Below are positions 37,684 to 45,686 of a DNA stretch of 64,000 bases, piece by piece. The stretch lies in contig MKTB01000010.1 in NCBI GenBank assembly GCA_001897525.1, positions 214,794 through 278,793 on the forward strand, read 5' to 3'. The notes below the pieces were generated by a model that ran no database searches, was not told the origin of the DNA, and worked only from the letters and a program-made list of their open reading frames with translations. Origin of the DNA: Bacteroidetes bacterium 43-16 (lineage in GTDB: Bacteria; Bacteroidota; Bacteroidia; Chitinophagales; Chitinophagaceae). Both the position numbers and the translations under genes were made by a program. Every line of letters starts with the position of its first letter. Within the stretch, counting starts at the first letter, position 1.

Positions 37684-38025
37684 ATGAAAGATTTTGCATT
37701 ACTTTTTCGATTAACTGACATTGCTGATTTCAGGCCGTCACCACAGCAAATGGAAGAGCGTATGAATTGGCTAGCAGGCATTGCTGCTCAGAACAAGCTT
37801 GTGGACAAGGGCAATACCCTAATCCCAGCTCCTGGAAGTGCTAAAACGGTAAAGCCCGGGAATATTGTGACCGATGGCCCTTATACAGAGATAAAAGAAT
37901 TTATCAGCGGGTATATCGTAGTAAGAACTACTGATATTGAAGAAGCGGTAGCAATTGCTAAAGAGAATCCTATTTTCAAAATTGGCGGAAGTATAGAAGT
38001 GCGTGAAGTATTAAAACGGGAATAA
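37684..38025 (+). CDS. YCII/DGPF-domain protein (ECF42-associated)
   Basis: 113 residues. The pattern MKDFALLFRLTD ... VTDGPYTEIKEFISGYIVV ... AVAIAKENPIFKIGGSIEVREV is the DGPF/YCII domain, with the characteristic DGPY. Such proteins are encoded next to ECF42-type sigma factors and are thought to act in their stress response. The sigma gene starts 2 bp after this stop, so the two form one operon. Confidence 0.9.
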   Translation: MKDFALLFRLTDIADFRPSPQQMEERMNWLAGIAAQNKLVDKGNTLIPAPGSAKTVKPGNIVTDGPYTEIKEFISGYIVVRTTDIEEAVAIAKENPIFKIGGSIEVREVLKRE

Positions 38026-38027
38026 CT

Positions 38028-39266
38028 GTGAATAAACAAGATGATGACACCGATTTAATTCCGAGGCTTTTTCGCCAGCAATACAGTAAAATGACGGCAG
38101 TCTTATGCCGTCATTTTGGACTGCAGCATATTCAAGTGGCAGAAGATATTGTAAGCGATACATTTCTTAAAGCATCTGAACATTGGGCAATTAACGGGGT
38201 TCCTGATAAACCGGAAGCCTGGCTTTATGCCGTTGCCAAAAATAAAACCAGGGATTATTTCAAGCACAAGTCAATATTTGAGACAAAAATCAAGGGAAAT
38301 CTTGACACAGAAAATAGTGAACCTGAAATACAATTTGAATACAGTGAAAACGGAATTGCTGACAGTCAGTTATTAATGATCTTTGCGGTATGTAACCCTG
38401 AAATTTCTATGGAAGCGCAGATATGTCTTGCACTCCAAATCCTGTGTGGCTTCGGAATAGAGGAAATTGCAAATGCTTTTATAACAAACAAAGAAACTAT
38501 TAAAAAACGCTTGCACCGGGCAAAAGCCAAACTTCGTAATGATAAATTCCAGATAACTAATTTATGTAAAACACAAATTAGTTCACGGATGGATACCGTG
38601 CTTAAAACACTTTATTTGTTATTTAATGAAGGGTATTATTCAAAATCAGATGATCGAAAGATCAGAAAAGAATTATGCCAGGAAGCCATTCGATTAGCGT
38701 TAGTATTAGTTGAAAATAAACAGACAGATTTACCGCAGGTAAATGCTTTACTTGCAATGATGTGTTTTCAGAGTTCAAGACTGGAAGCTAGGCAAAGTGC
38801 TACAGGAGACACCATTTTGTTTGAAGATCAGGACAGGACACTTTGGGATCAGTCGATCATAAACCGCGGTAATTATTTCCTTATAAAGTCTACAGAAGAC
38901 AAGGTCATATCCAGGTATCATTTAGAAGCAGGTATCGCCTATTGGCATACAACGGAGAGCCCAAAAAAATGGAAATATATACTTGATCTGTACGATCAGC
39001 TACTGCTTATCGAGTACGCTCCGATCACTGCTTTAAATAGGACATTTGCTTATGCAAAGGTTTATGGAAGCGAAAATGCAATCGCCGAATTGGAAAAACG
39101 GGATCTGGTCCGTAATGAATATTACTATATGTTACTGGGCAATTTATACGCAACAAGTGATATTCCCAGAGCGGTACAGCATTACCAACTTGCACTGGAG
39201 TTATCGAAATCAGCAAACGAAAAAGAAATGATTGAAAAGCAAATTAAAAATCTTTCTAAACCATAA
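38028..39266 (+). CDS. ECF RNA polymerase sigma factor with C-terminal TPR-like extension (ECF42-type)
   Basis: The GTG start at 38028 is tightly coupled to the DGPF gene. The 412-residue protein has sigma region 2 (about 10-90, QHIQVAEDIVSDTFLKASEHW and PEAWLYAVAKNKTRDYF). Region 4 (about 120-180) includes GFGIEEIANAFITNKETIKKRLHRAKAKL. A long helical extension ends with TPR-like DIPRAVQHYQLALELSKSANEKE. This extension replaces an anti-sigma factor in ECF42 members. It redirects RNA polymerase under an unknown stress. Confidence 0.92.
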   Translation: MNKQDDDTDLIPRLFRQQYSKMTAVLCRHFGLQHIQVAEDIVSDTFLKASEHWAINGVPDKPEAWLYAVAKNKTRDYFKHKSIFETKIKGNLDTENSEPEIQFEYSENGIADSQLLMIFAVCNPEISMEAQICLALQILCGFGIEEIANAFITNKETIKKRLHRAKAKLRNDKFQITNLCKTQISSRMDTVLKTLYLLFNEGYYSKSDDRKIRKELCQEAIRLALVLVENKQTDLPQVNALLAMMCFQSSRLEARQSATGDTILFEDQDRTLWDQSIINRGNYFLIKSTEDKVISRYHLEAGIAYWHTTESPKKWKYILDLYDQLLLIEYAPITALNRTFAYAKVYGSENAIAELEKRDLVRNEYYYMLLGNLYATSDIPRAVQHYQLALELSKSANEKEMIEKQIKNLSKP

Positions 39267-39288
39267 TATATATGAGGCCAACTTTCAG

Positions 39289-39915
39289 TTAAGACATAAT
39301 TCTCATATACGAAGTATCGCCAAGCTTCCTGATAATACGCTTACCTTCAATATTTTGTTGCAAGAAGGAAATGCCTCCACTTACGCCATATAGTTCTATA
39401 GCATTCAGCGCTTCCAATTCCAGACCGAGCCACATTACATTAAAAATACTTAATGTGTCGCCATGTGATATCAAGATAATGTTTTCGGCAGCATCACTTA
39501 GAATATCATCGTAGAAGGGATACAGACGCTCCCATACATCACTCCGGGATTCTGCATCATCAAAACACCGGTCAAATACAGTCAATTCTTCCCTTTCAAT
39601 ATTTTCTTTCAACCAGGCAACTGACCGACCGACTGCCTTTCCCAGACTGCGTTCTTTTAAGGCATCTGAAAACTGAGGAGTTATCAGTAATGTGGCACCT
39701 ATTATTTCGGCAGTTTCTTTAGTGCGCAATAGTGGAGAAGAATACAATGAATACGATTTACCTTCCATTTCCTTTCCAAGGTTAAAAGCAATATTTGACG
39801 CCTGCTCCCGCCCCCTTTCAGTAAGCGGCCAGTCTGTCCAGGAGCCGATCATCCCATTGATATGATGCACAGATTCGGGATGCTGTATAGTGATTATGTT
39901 TTTGACTTTACCCAT
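39289..39915 (-). CDS. Histidine phosphatase superfamily protein with altered RHG motif
   Basis: 208 residues. The family layout is kept: WTDWPLTERGREQA, LYSSPLLRTKETAEII and the second catalytic motif SHGDTLSIF. The first motif, normally RHG, reads QHP (ITIQHPESVHHINGMIG) at about 11-13. The phosphorylated His is still present, but Arg and Gly are replaced. The protein could be a phosphatase with altered specificity or an impaired enzyme. It is convergent with the sigma factor gene. Confidence 0.82.
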   Translation of the reverse strand: MGKVKNIITIQHPESVHHINGMIGSWTDWPLTERGREQASNIAFNLGKEMEGKSYSLYSSPLLRTKETAEIIGATLLITPQFSDALKERSLGKAVGRSVAWLKENIEREELTVFDRCFDDAESRSDVWERLYPFYDDILSDAAENIILISHGDTLSIFNVMWLGLELEALNAIELYGVSGGISFLQQNIEGKRIIRKLGDTSYMRIMS

Positions 39916-40029
39916 GATATTTAATAGTCGTAAGTTTGTCTAATTTAATGGTCAAATTAGTAAAAATAGGGGTATCTAAAATTAAAAGAATGAAAAACGT
40001 TGAGGCTATAACAAGACGTCAACAACAAG

Positions 40030-40257
40030 TTGAGTCAGATAAACAAGCAGCGTATTTCAGGCATTAAGCCAATGCTAAATATCCTTAAGGTATTTTCAGA
40101 CATGGACGCTTCTGATAAAAAACATATCGCCAATTTAATCCTTCCGATTAAGATCGACTTTAAAACAGGAGAACTATCATTAGATCTGGGTATATCACTC
40201 TCAAAAATTCTATCTCAAACCATAAAACACAATAAATCATATGAATTTTATAGATAA
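40030..40257 (+). pseudogene. Probable C-terminal remnant of a site-specific (serine-type) recombinase
   Basis: The open frame starts at a TTG and has no good initiation site. It encodes ILKVFSDMDASDKKHIANLI, then LPIKIDFKTGELSL. This resembles the last 60 residues of large serine recombinases of Bacteroidota elements, where KR/KK-x-I-x-x-x-[IL]-[FL]-P-x-x-[IL]-x-F is common. It lies at the likely left end of the mobilisable element. The identification rests on pattern only; it could also be an unrelated small protein. Confidence 0.4.
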
Positions 40258-40435
40258 AAAGATAACAGTTAACCAAGCAATTGCGATATTAGCAAAGAAC
40301 AATATTGATGCAGACGAGAATGATACTATCGTGATATTAGACTTTCTTTATCTGATAGCAAAAAACACAAATAAAGTTGAAGGAAAAATCGGCGAATCCT
40401 TAAGGACAAATCGAACTTCGAAAAAATTACGTTAA
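40241..40435 (+). CDS. Small element-end protein of unknown function
   Basis: 64 residues, overlapping the preceding frame by 17 bp, which suggests coupling. It has VNQAIAILAKNNIDADENDTI and VILDFLYLIAKN. Short proteins with an AI-x-IL-x-K-N-x-I ... ILDFLY-x-[LI]-AK pattern are common directly behind recombinase genes in Bacteroidota mobile elements. The role is unknown. Confidence 0.6.
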   Translation: MNFIDKKITVNQAIAILAKNNIDADENDTIVILDFLYLIAKNTNKVEGKIGESLRTNRTSKKLR

Positions 40436-40554
40436 ACATCAATACAGCCCACTTTTCAAAGGATTACGCACAAAGAAGAGAACTTTTAGACAGTAAAATG
40501 TCGAACTATAAATGATCGAATTATAACAATTTGGATCACAGATTTTTATGCCCA

Positions 40555-40676
40555 TAAAAAAAGGAGACTACCTGTACTTGGTGTCTCCTTAAGTAGAGTC
40601 GACCCGCGGTAGGGCTAACATTTATGATGATATAAAAGAACTAGATTTCGCTAGGCATCTACTAAGAAAATTCTAA
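40555..40676. repeat. Terminator-plus-tail module, copy B
   Basis: A minus-strand terminator-like stem (AAGGAGAC and ACC with GGT and GTCTCCTT, 40561-40590, one bulge) is followed on the minus strand by a T-run. The adjoining plus-strand DNA can be read as VESTRGRANI, then ELDFARHLL, with stop at 40674-40676. It parallels copy A at 27483-27608 in order and spacing, and several encoded positions are the same (V-x-S-x-R-x-R-x-N-I). AGTAGA and TCTACT also bracket the tail, so a decayed structured RNA is possible. Confidence 0.5.
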
Positions 40677-40805
40677 ACCTATGAACACAAATAAAAGTAT
40701 ATACGCCACAGTTTAATGAAAACGCCGCCGACAAGAATAATGGACTGTCCAATATATTCACACAAGCTACAAATAGCGCCTTTCCTGTACTTTGTGGAAT
40801 TAAGA

Positions 40806-41885
40806 CTACGAATTTAAGTCGTTTTCTGGCGGAACGCGTAATACAGCATCCATCGAACTAATGAAAATCTTTCGGATAGATGAATGTTCCTTTTGTTCGT
40901 CTTCGCTAAGTTTTGAAATTTTTGAGACGTATTCTGGGTCGAGCCTGAATTCAAAATATCCTTCTTCCTTTTTGAGTTCAATATCTGAAAGATCAATTGC
41001 TGACACAGGAGTTTGCGATTCGAAATCATCACCAATGAAATGTCCTCCGGGAAGTATATGCCTTACAAAATCTCGGTGACGTTCATTTCCGTTTTTATGC
41101 AGCGGCAAGCTCAATTGGAACATCAAATTTCTACAAAATATAATCAACTCATAGTCTGCGATAAGGCGATCATTATTTTTTTTAAACAACAGTGCAAATG
41201 TACTACTTTGAACCCTAGGAAGTCTTGTGACAAATAAGGTGAATGCTGGATAATTTTTACAGTTTTGGTCTTTCGAACCGTTCATTAACCCCAAATGGAT
41301 GTAATCGCGAAAATCCTCTACTTCATCCTCATTAAGCATACAAAATCCAATATGCGCTAAAGCCTTAAATACTTGTAGTGGCTTATATGGTGGTTGTTCA
41401 TAGCGCTTTCTGATAATTCCGGAATCCAGGTCTAACTCAAATCCATTTTTGTCAGACACACTGATGATATTCCTTAAATTATGAAAACCTCCGACTTTTG
41501 CATGCAAAGTATTACCACCGGATACAAACTCGGGGATTTTTTTCTTTCCTTTAATTTTGTGCATTGTTCTAAAGACGCTAAGGAAGTTTGCGAGCTGGGA
41601 CTCATATAGACCAAAAACTTCATTACATTTATCACATTCGAAATCTGAGACCAAATGTTCACTTCCAAGTTGATGAGGAATTATATGAGCCTTTTTCTGA
41701 AAAGAGGTGTCAGGATGCCTTTTTTGACAGAAACGACATACCCTTCTTTCTGGGGAAATTAGGTCGTTAGGTATCGTACTACCTTCAATAATATTAACTA
41801 ACTCGTAGTTTTCTTGGAATGTTTTTAAAGCTTCTGCACCTAAGATGTCATAGACTTTATATATAATATCATCAGTGATTCTCAC
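40806..41885 (-). CDS. HNH-type endonuclease-like protein
   Basis: 359 residues. Two CxxC knuckles (C50/C53 and C84/C87) enclose AHIIPHQLG (H67, H71), followed by CDKCNEVF with N88. This is the zinc-stabilised HNH fold seen in restriction-type and phage-defence nucleases. The following YESQLANFLSVFRTMHKIKGKKKIPEF and the beta-rich second half are common in this HNH subgroup. It is the last gene of the minus-strand operon of the mobilisable element. A role as a DNA- or RNA-cleaving effector is inferred. Confidence 0.75.
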   Translation of the reverse strand: MRITDDIIYKVYDILGAEALKTFQENYELVNIIEGSTIPNDLISPERRVCRFCQKRHPDTSFQKKAHIIPHQLGSEHLVSDFECDKCNEVFGLYESQLANFLSVFRTMHKIKGKKKIPEFVSGGNTLHAKVGGFHNLRNIISVSDKNGFELDLDSGIIRKRYEQPPYKPLQVFKALAHIGFCMLNEDEVEDFRDYIHLGLMNGSKDQNCKNYPAFTLFVTRLPRVQSSTFALLFKKNNDRLIADYELIIFCRNLMFQLSLPLHKNGNERHRDFVRHILPGGHFIGDDFESQTPVSAIDLSDIELKKEEGYFEFRLDPEYVSKISKLSEDEQKEHSSIRKIFISSMDAVLRVPPENDLNS

Positions 41886-42037
41886 GTTGTGTGATTTGCA
41901 TTGTTAATAATAAAATTAAAACTATAAAAAGTTCTAACAAAAAAATATCTAGATTTAGAGAGGAGGCCAAAAGTGTAACTTGAATAAAGTTGAACTTAAA
42001 TACCAATATCCTAGCAGGTGTAAAACTTCCAAAAACA

Positions 42038-42727
42038 CTAAATTTTTTTTTGGGCAACTAGTCTAATTTTCGAATTGGAGATATTAATCTTCTGGACCTC
42101 TGCTGTGAGGCTCTCTTCTATAAATATTTGATCAGCTCTATCATCTGCCTCTATACTGAGTTCAAAATCCTCAATCTCTTGAATATCATCTTCATCAAAT
42201 TCTTCATCAATAAAATAATCAAAACTGTTCACGAAAGTATTTAGAGGCTCTATTCTCATTTCAAACCAAATCTCATTCTCGTTAAAGCGACTTGCCTTTC
42301 TTTTATAGTTTGTCGCTAGATTTAACCGATATATAGTAAAATCTCTCCTTTTCATTTGGGCCTGCCAAAACTCTTTGGATCCGGGGCTGGAATGCCTGCT
42401 ATCCGACAAAACTTTATATCCGAGTTCATACACGAGCACTTTAAACAAATAAGATAAAAATCCACTTTTTTTCAACTTTGAATAAGCGCTGGTAATCTCA
42501 AAATATTCCACATTGTGATAGGTGGTAATATTGCCATGAACAAATGACAACAAATCTTTCTGATATTTATCAATTAGTTTCAAACTTGACCTGTCGGATG
42601 AAATCTTAACCACTTCATGCATCCTTGAAGCAACTTTAGTAGGAATAAAGTCATCGAAAAATCCTTTCGACGAGTTTTGCAATAAAAAATCCAAATTCAG
42701 ATCCTCTCCTTTGATAATAATTGGCAT
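42038..42727 (-). CDS. Protein of unknown function with GNAT-like segment and acidic C-terminus
   Basis: 229 residues. The central part, SYLFKVLVYELGYKVLSDS (about 92-110), then SPGSKEFWQAQMKRRDFTIYRL, recalls the end of GNAT-like proteins of phages, where SD-x-x-[HQ]S ... FW-x-x-[LM] occurs. The last third is very acidic (DEEFDEDDIQEIEDFELSIEAD, split by hydrophobics), which could mimic DNA or bind a basic partner. It lies 127 bp behind the 447-residue nuclease-like gene and ahead of the HNH gene. The function is unknown. Confidence 0.65.
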   Translation of the reverse strand: MPIIIKGEDLNLDFLLQNSSKGFFDDFIPTKVASRMHEVVKISSDRSSLKLIDKYQKDLLSFVHGNITTYHNVEYFEITSAYSKLKKSGFLSYLFKVLVYELGYKVLSDSRHSSPGSKEFWQAQMKRRDFTIYRLNLATNYKRKASRFNENEIWFEMRIEPLNTFVNSFDYFIDEEFDEDDIQEIEDFELSIEADDRADQIFIEESLTAEVQKINISNSKIRLVAQKKI

Positions 42728-42854
42728 TTAGTAAAATCTGCTTTAATATTTTTAATAACAGTAGATCCGGAGAACTACGATTGGAATGCATACAATGGAG
42801 CTCCGTGGCTTCAACTTGTAACTAAATCTCAAAATCAGATTCTATACTCCAGCT

Positions 42855-44198
42855 TTAATCGTCATCCTCATCAAATATCCTAGTCTTACTATTATCGATT
42901 GCATACATAACTGAGTGTCCCATTTTTATCGCACTTTCAATAAATGCAGCCATCTTTTTACTACCCATTGCTTGCGTACCTAACATTCCTCTCTGAACTA
43001 ATTCAATAAAGGTTTGCTTTGTGAGATACCGCTGACCTAATGTATGATAACCAAGTTGTGTACCTCCATTTTTACCCTTAGTAGAATCGTCATTTATCAG
43101 GAATAACCATTGATCTAAGGGAATGTAAGCTCCTGTTACAATTGCGCCATCATCTTCCTTTATTGACATTTTCTTACAGAGCTTAAAAAAAAATGGACAG
43201 CTACTAACCCGAAAATCAATAAGACAACTTCCTTTTTGCTCTTTATTTAACAACGCAAGTAGATCTGTCATTCGAGCCAGTTCTCTGTCGTGAGATGTAT
43301 TCTTTGGATTGTAATAGTAATTTCTATCAGTATCCGATCTATCCATCATTTTATACTGTACGCAAGTAAAAGCATCATATTTCCTGTGAAAATATATCAA
43401 ATCGACACCAGTTGCCTTCTCAATTGGTTTTCTATTGGCATTGATTACGCATAGCTTGTCTCCGTGTTTATTTTCAAATTCTACAACACCAGTTACAAAC
43501 TCACTAACAACCTCATAACCAGGAATATTGCGAAGATCTTTGTTTAAAATATCATCTTCATAGCATATATAATCATTTAGCCCACTTAAAAATGAATGTC
43601 CGAGTCTCCCCTCTTTAGCATCCCACGACCTTAAAATAGGTGATCTGTCAATCCCAAATATATCTATACAGATTGATAAAGCATCCTTTTCCGCGGCTGC
43701 ATCTTCATCCCGAAACTTGTGTTCCTTAGGTAGGAAACCCTTACTCTTATCAAATAATCGATGAAATTCCTCAATATGATCCGGAAATTCAAGGCATAAA
43801 TTATCGAAAAGTAAATAACTTAGTTTATCTGACACCTTTGTGTAGTTATTTTGGAATGCCTGATTTAAAGAATTTCCATACCTTATGGAGAATCTATCTA
43901 TAAATGTTTCTAAATCCAAACCGTCAAGTGCAATTGCATCAGTACATTTTATTCTAACTTTGCCGGTAGCAACTCTACTTTGCTTTTTTAAAATGCAAAT
44001 GTAAAAGCCCGATCCCTCGGGGCTGATATCGGACGATAAACATAATAATACCAACCCTCTTGAAACAACTTTCTCTGGTCTAATCATGGGTACTTCAGTA
44101 AACGGACGATTTTCCATTATAGCCTGCCCGATCAGTTCACTCTGATTTATTTCGTCAATAACAAGGATGGAATTAATTGAAGGCTTTTTATTTAACAT
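42855..44198 (-). CDS. PD-(D/E)XK nuclease-like protein of unknown function
   Basis: 447 residues. The conserved core LCVINANRKPIEKATGVDL followed by IYFHRKYDAFTCVQYKMM gives E260, D266, Q281 and K283, the spacing of a D...QxK-type restriction-endonuclease fold. Upstream are ILRSWDA ... FLSGLNDY and LRNIPGYEVV. The C-terminal half is helical and ends in an acidic tail (FDEDDD). Proteins with this core and VQYK occur next to a small partner gene in many bacteria, but no function is known to me. Here the small partner would be the 229-residue gene. Confidence 0.6.
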   Translation of the reverse strand: MLNKKPSINSILVIDEINQSELIGQAIMENRPFTEVPMIRPEKVVSRGLVLLCLSSDISPEGSGFYICILKKQSRVATGKVRIKCTDAIALDGLDLETFIDRFSIRYGNSLNQAFQNNYTKVSDKLSYLLFDNLCLEFPDHIEEFHRLFDKSKGFLPKEHKFRDEDAAAEKDALSICIDIFGIDRSPILRSWDAKEGRLGHSFLSGLNDYICYEDDILNKDLRNIPGYEVVSEFVTGVVEFENKHGDKLCVINANRKPIEKATGVDLIYFHRKYDAFTCVQYKMMDRSDTDRNYYYNPKNTSHDRELARMTDLLALLNKEQKGSCLIDFRVSSCPFFFKLCKKMSIKEDDGAIVTGAYIPLDQWLFLINDDSTKGKNGGTQLGYHTLGQRYLTKQTFIELVQRGMLGTQAMGSKKMAAFIESAIKMGHSVMYAIDNSKTRIFDEDDD

Positions 44199-44312
44199 AG
44201 TATGTTAATGCAACTGATTGTATTTGATAGCAAATCATAAATATATTGTCAATATTCATAAATTCAAACTTTTTTTATTGCATTAAGACATAAAAGAAAT
44301 TCATTTTTAAAT

Positions 44313-45617
44313 TCACAACCGACGTACCCTAGAACTTTTTTTATTACTTTTCTTTTGAATTATCTGCGGTTTACCACTTAAATACTTCTGAACATTCGTT
44401 GATAGAAGTATATTACGTTCTATTACCTGGGATAGAAATGTTTCCTTCCAAGGTATAACTTTCGCAGTAAATTGCAAAACGAGATCACCAATAAGCTCTT
44501 CACGTCCTAAAATTTTACCTTCTTTATCATGCCAGGCCAGTACATCAAGGTCTTTCTGTGACGGGATCTCAACAGCAATCAAATCCTTTGGAGTCTCCGT
44601 AATATTTATGTAATCAGATTCCTGAAATTCGTGTGTCGTAGGATTATAAGGAATGATGTATACGCCTTTGTCCTCATCAAAGTACTTCGCTATATCGTTG
44701 AACGCTATCCTTCCAGATTCGCTGTCCCGACTGCGCATAATTCCCTTCTGAACGTCTACAATGAAAATATCACCAGCGATATCCAACACCGGTAACATAC
44801 CCCTATTCACCCGAAGATCATAAGGGTCTGACACTACAGGAAATCTTCCATCGGCGTCTGGGATTAATATATTTATATCATCCCGGATGCTATGTCCTGT
44901 TTCTAATGCAGTAAGCTGTTTGGCCACGTAGTTAAGCTTCAATTCGTCTTCATACATGAGCCAGCTCTGCGGTATGTATCCATTGGCTATATTACTTCCG
45001 ACCGGATCTAAATGCCACAAAGCGGGTACCTCAACAACAACCTGATTGTCGGCGCCCCGATATTTTTCGCTGCCCATCACATCAACAGCAGTTCTCTCAT
45101 CCAGGTTATAGAAAAGATGATAAACCTCTTTCTCATCGTCGTAATAGTATTCATCGAAATGGCTTAAGTCGATATCGCTACAGCTGCCATCTACAGGGAC
45201 TAATCGGTTGCTACTGCAGTCTATTTCATATGTTTCATCGCACAACTCTATTGTCACAGGTTGCCCATTGATTCTTCTATTATATACATCCTGATTGACC
45301 ATAATCTCAAAATCAGTTTTCTCCGCCAGGTCAGTCAGTGAACAGCCATACTTTTGGCACATACCTTCAGGATCGATACTTGCAATACGTGGTATCTTAA
45401 CGCGAGTCGGCGGATCCGGATGCTTCGGTTTAGTCTGATAGAACCATCTGTTCTTGTTCAATCGGCTGTAATCAAATTCATAATGGGTACCCCTATCCGA
45501 CATGTGCCCAAAATAAATTACATTGCGTTGGTTTTCCTTTTCAACGAGGGCAATATTGTTTAAATCAAACAAAAATACAGTACCTTCGATGTCTACTTCC
45601 TTTAACTTCTTATCCAT
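44313..45617 (-). CDS. Mobile-element-associated protein of unknown function
   Basis: 434 residues. The N-terminal part has several beta strands (GTVFLFDLNNIALVEK, GTHYEFDYSRLNKN). The middle has KIPRIASIDPEGMCQKYG and EVPALWHLDPVGSNI. The C-terminus is basic (KKSNKKSSRVRRL). No signal peptide or membrane segment is present. It lies 69 bp behind the coupling-protein gene and probably belongs to the transfer or maintenance part of the element. No known domain was recognised. Confidence 0.65.
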   Translation of the reverse strand: MDKKLKEVDIEGTVFLFDLNNIALVEKENQRNVIYFGHMSDRGTHYEFDYSRLNKNRWFYQTKPKHPDPPTRVKIPRIASIDPEGMCQKYGCSLTDLAEKTDFEIMVNQDVYNRRINGQPVTIELCDETYEIDCSSNRLVPVDGSCSDIDLSHFDEYYYDDEKEVYHLFYNLDERTAVDVMGSEKYRGADNQVVVEVPALWHLDPVGSNIANGYIPQSWLMYEDELKLNYVAKQLTALETGHSIRDDINILIPDADGRFPVVSDPYDLRVNRGMLPVLDIAGDIFIVDVQKGIMRSRDSESGRIAFNDIAKYFDEDKGVYIIPYNPTTHEFQESDYINITETPKDLIAVEIPSQKDLDVLAWHDKEGKILGREELIGDLVLQFTAKVIPWKETFLSQVIERNILLSTNVQKYLSGKPQIIQKKSNKKSSRVRRL

Positions 45618-45686
45618 AATTTAATTCTATTTTGACAACAGCGGATGAACGCCCGTTGCTCGGTTATTTAAGGCTTCATATAGTAA

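Noticed and set aside
38028-39266. Possibility that the sigma factor is a DNA-binding regulator of the neighbouring histidine phosphatase
   Set aside because: The genes are convergent and there is no shared promoter region, so no link can be supported.
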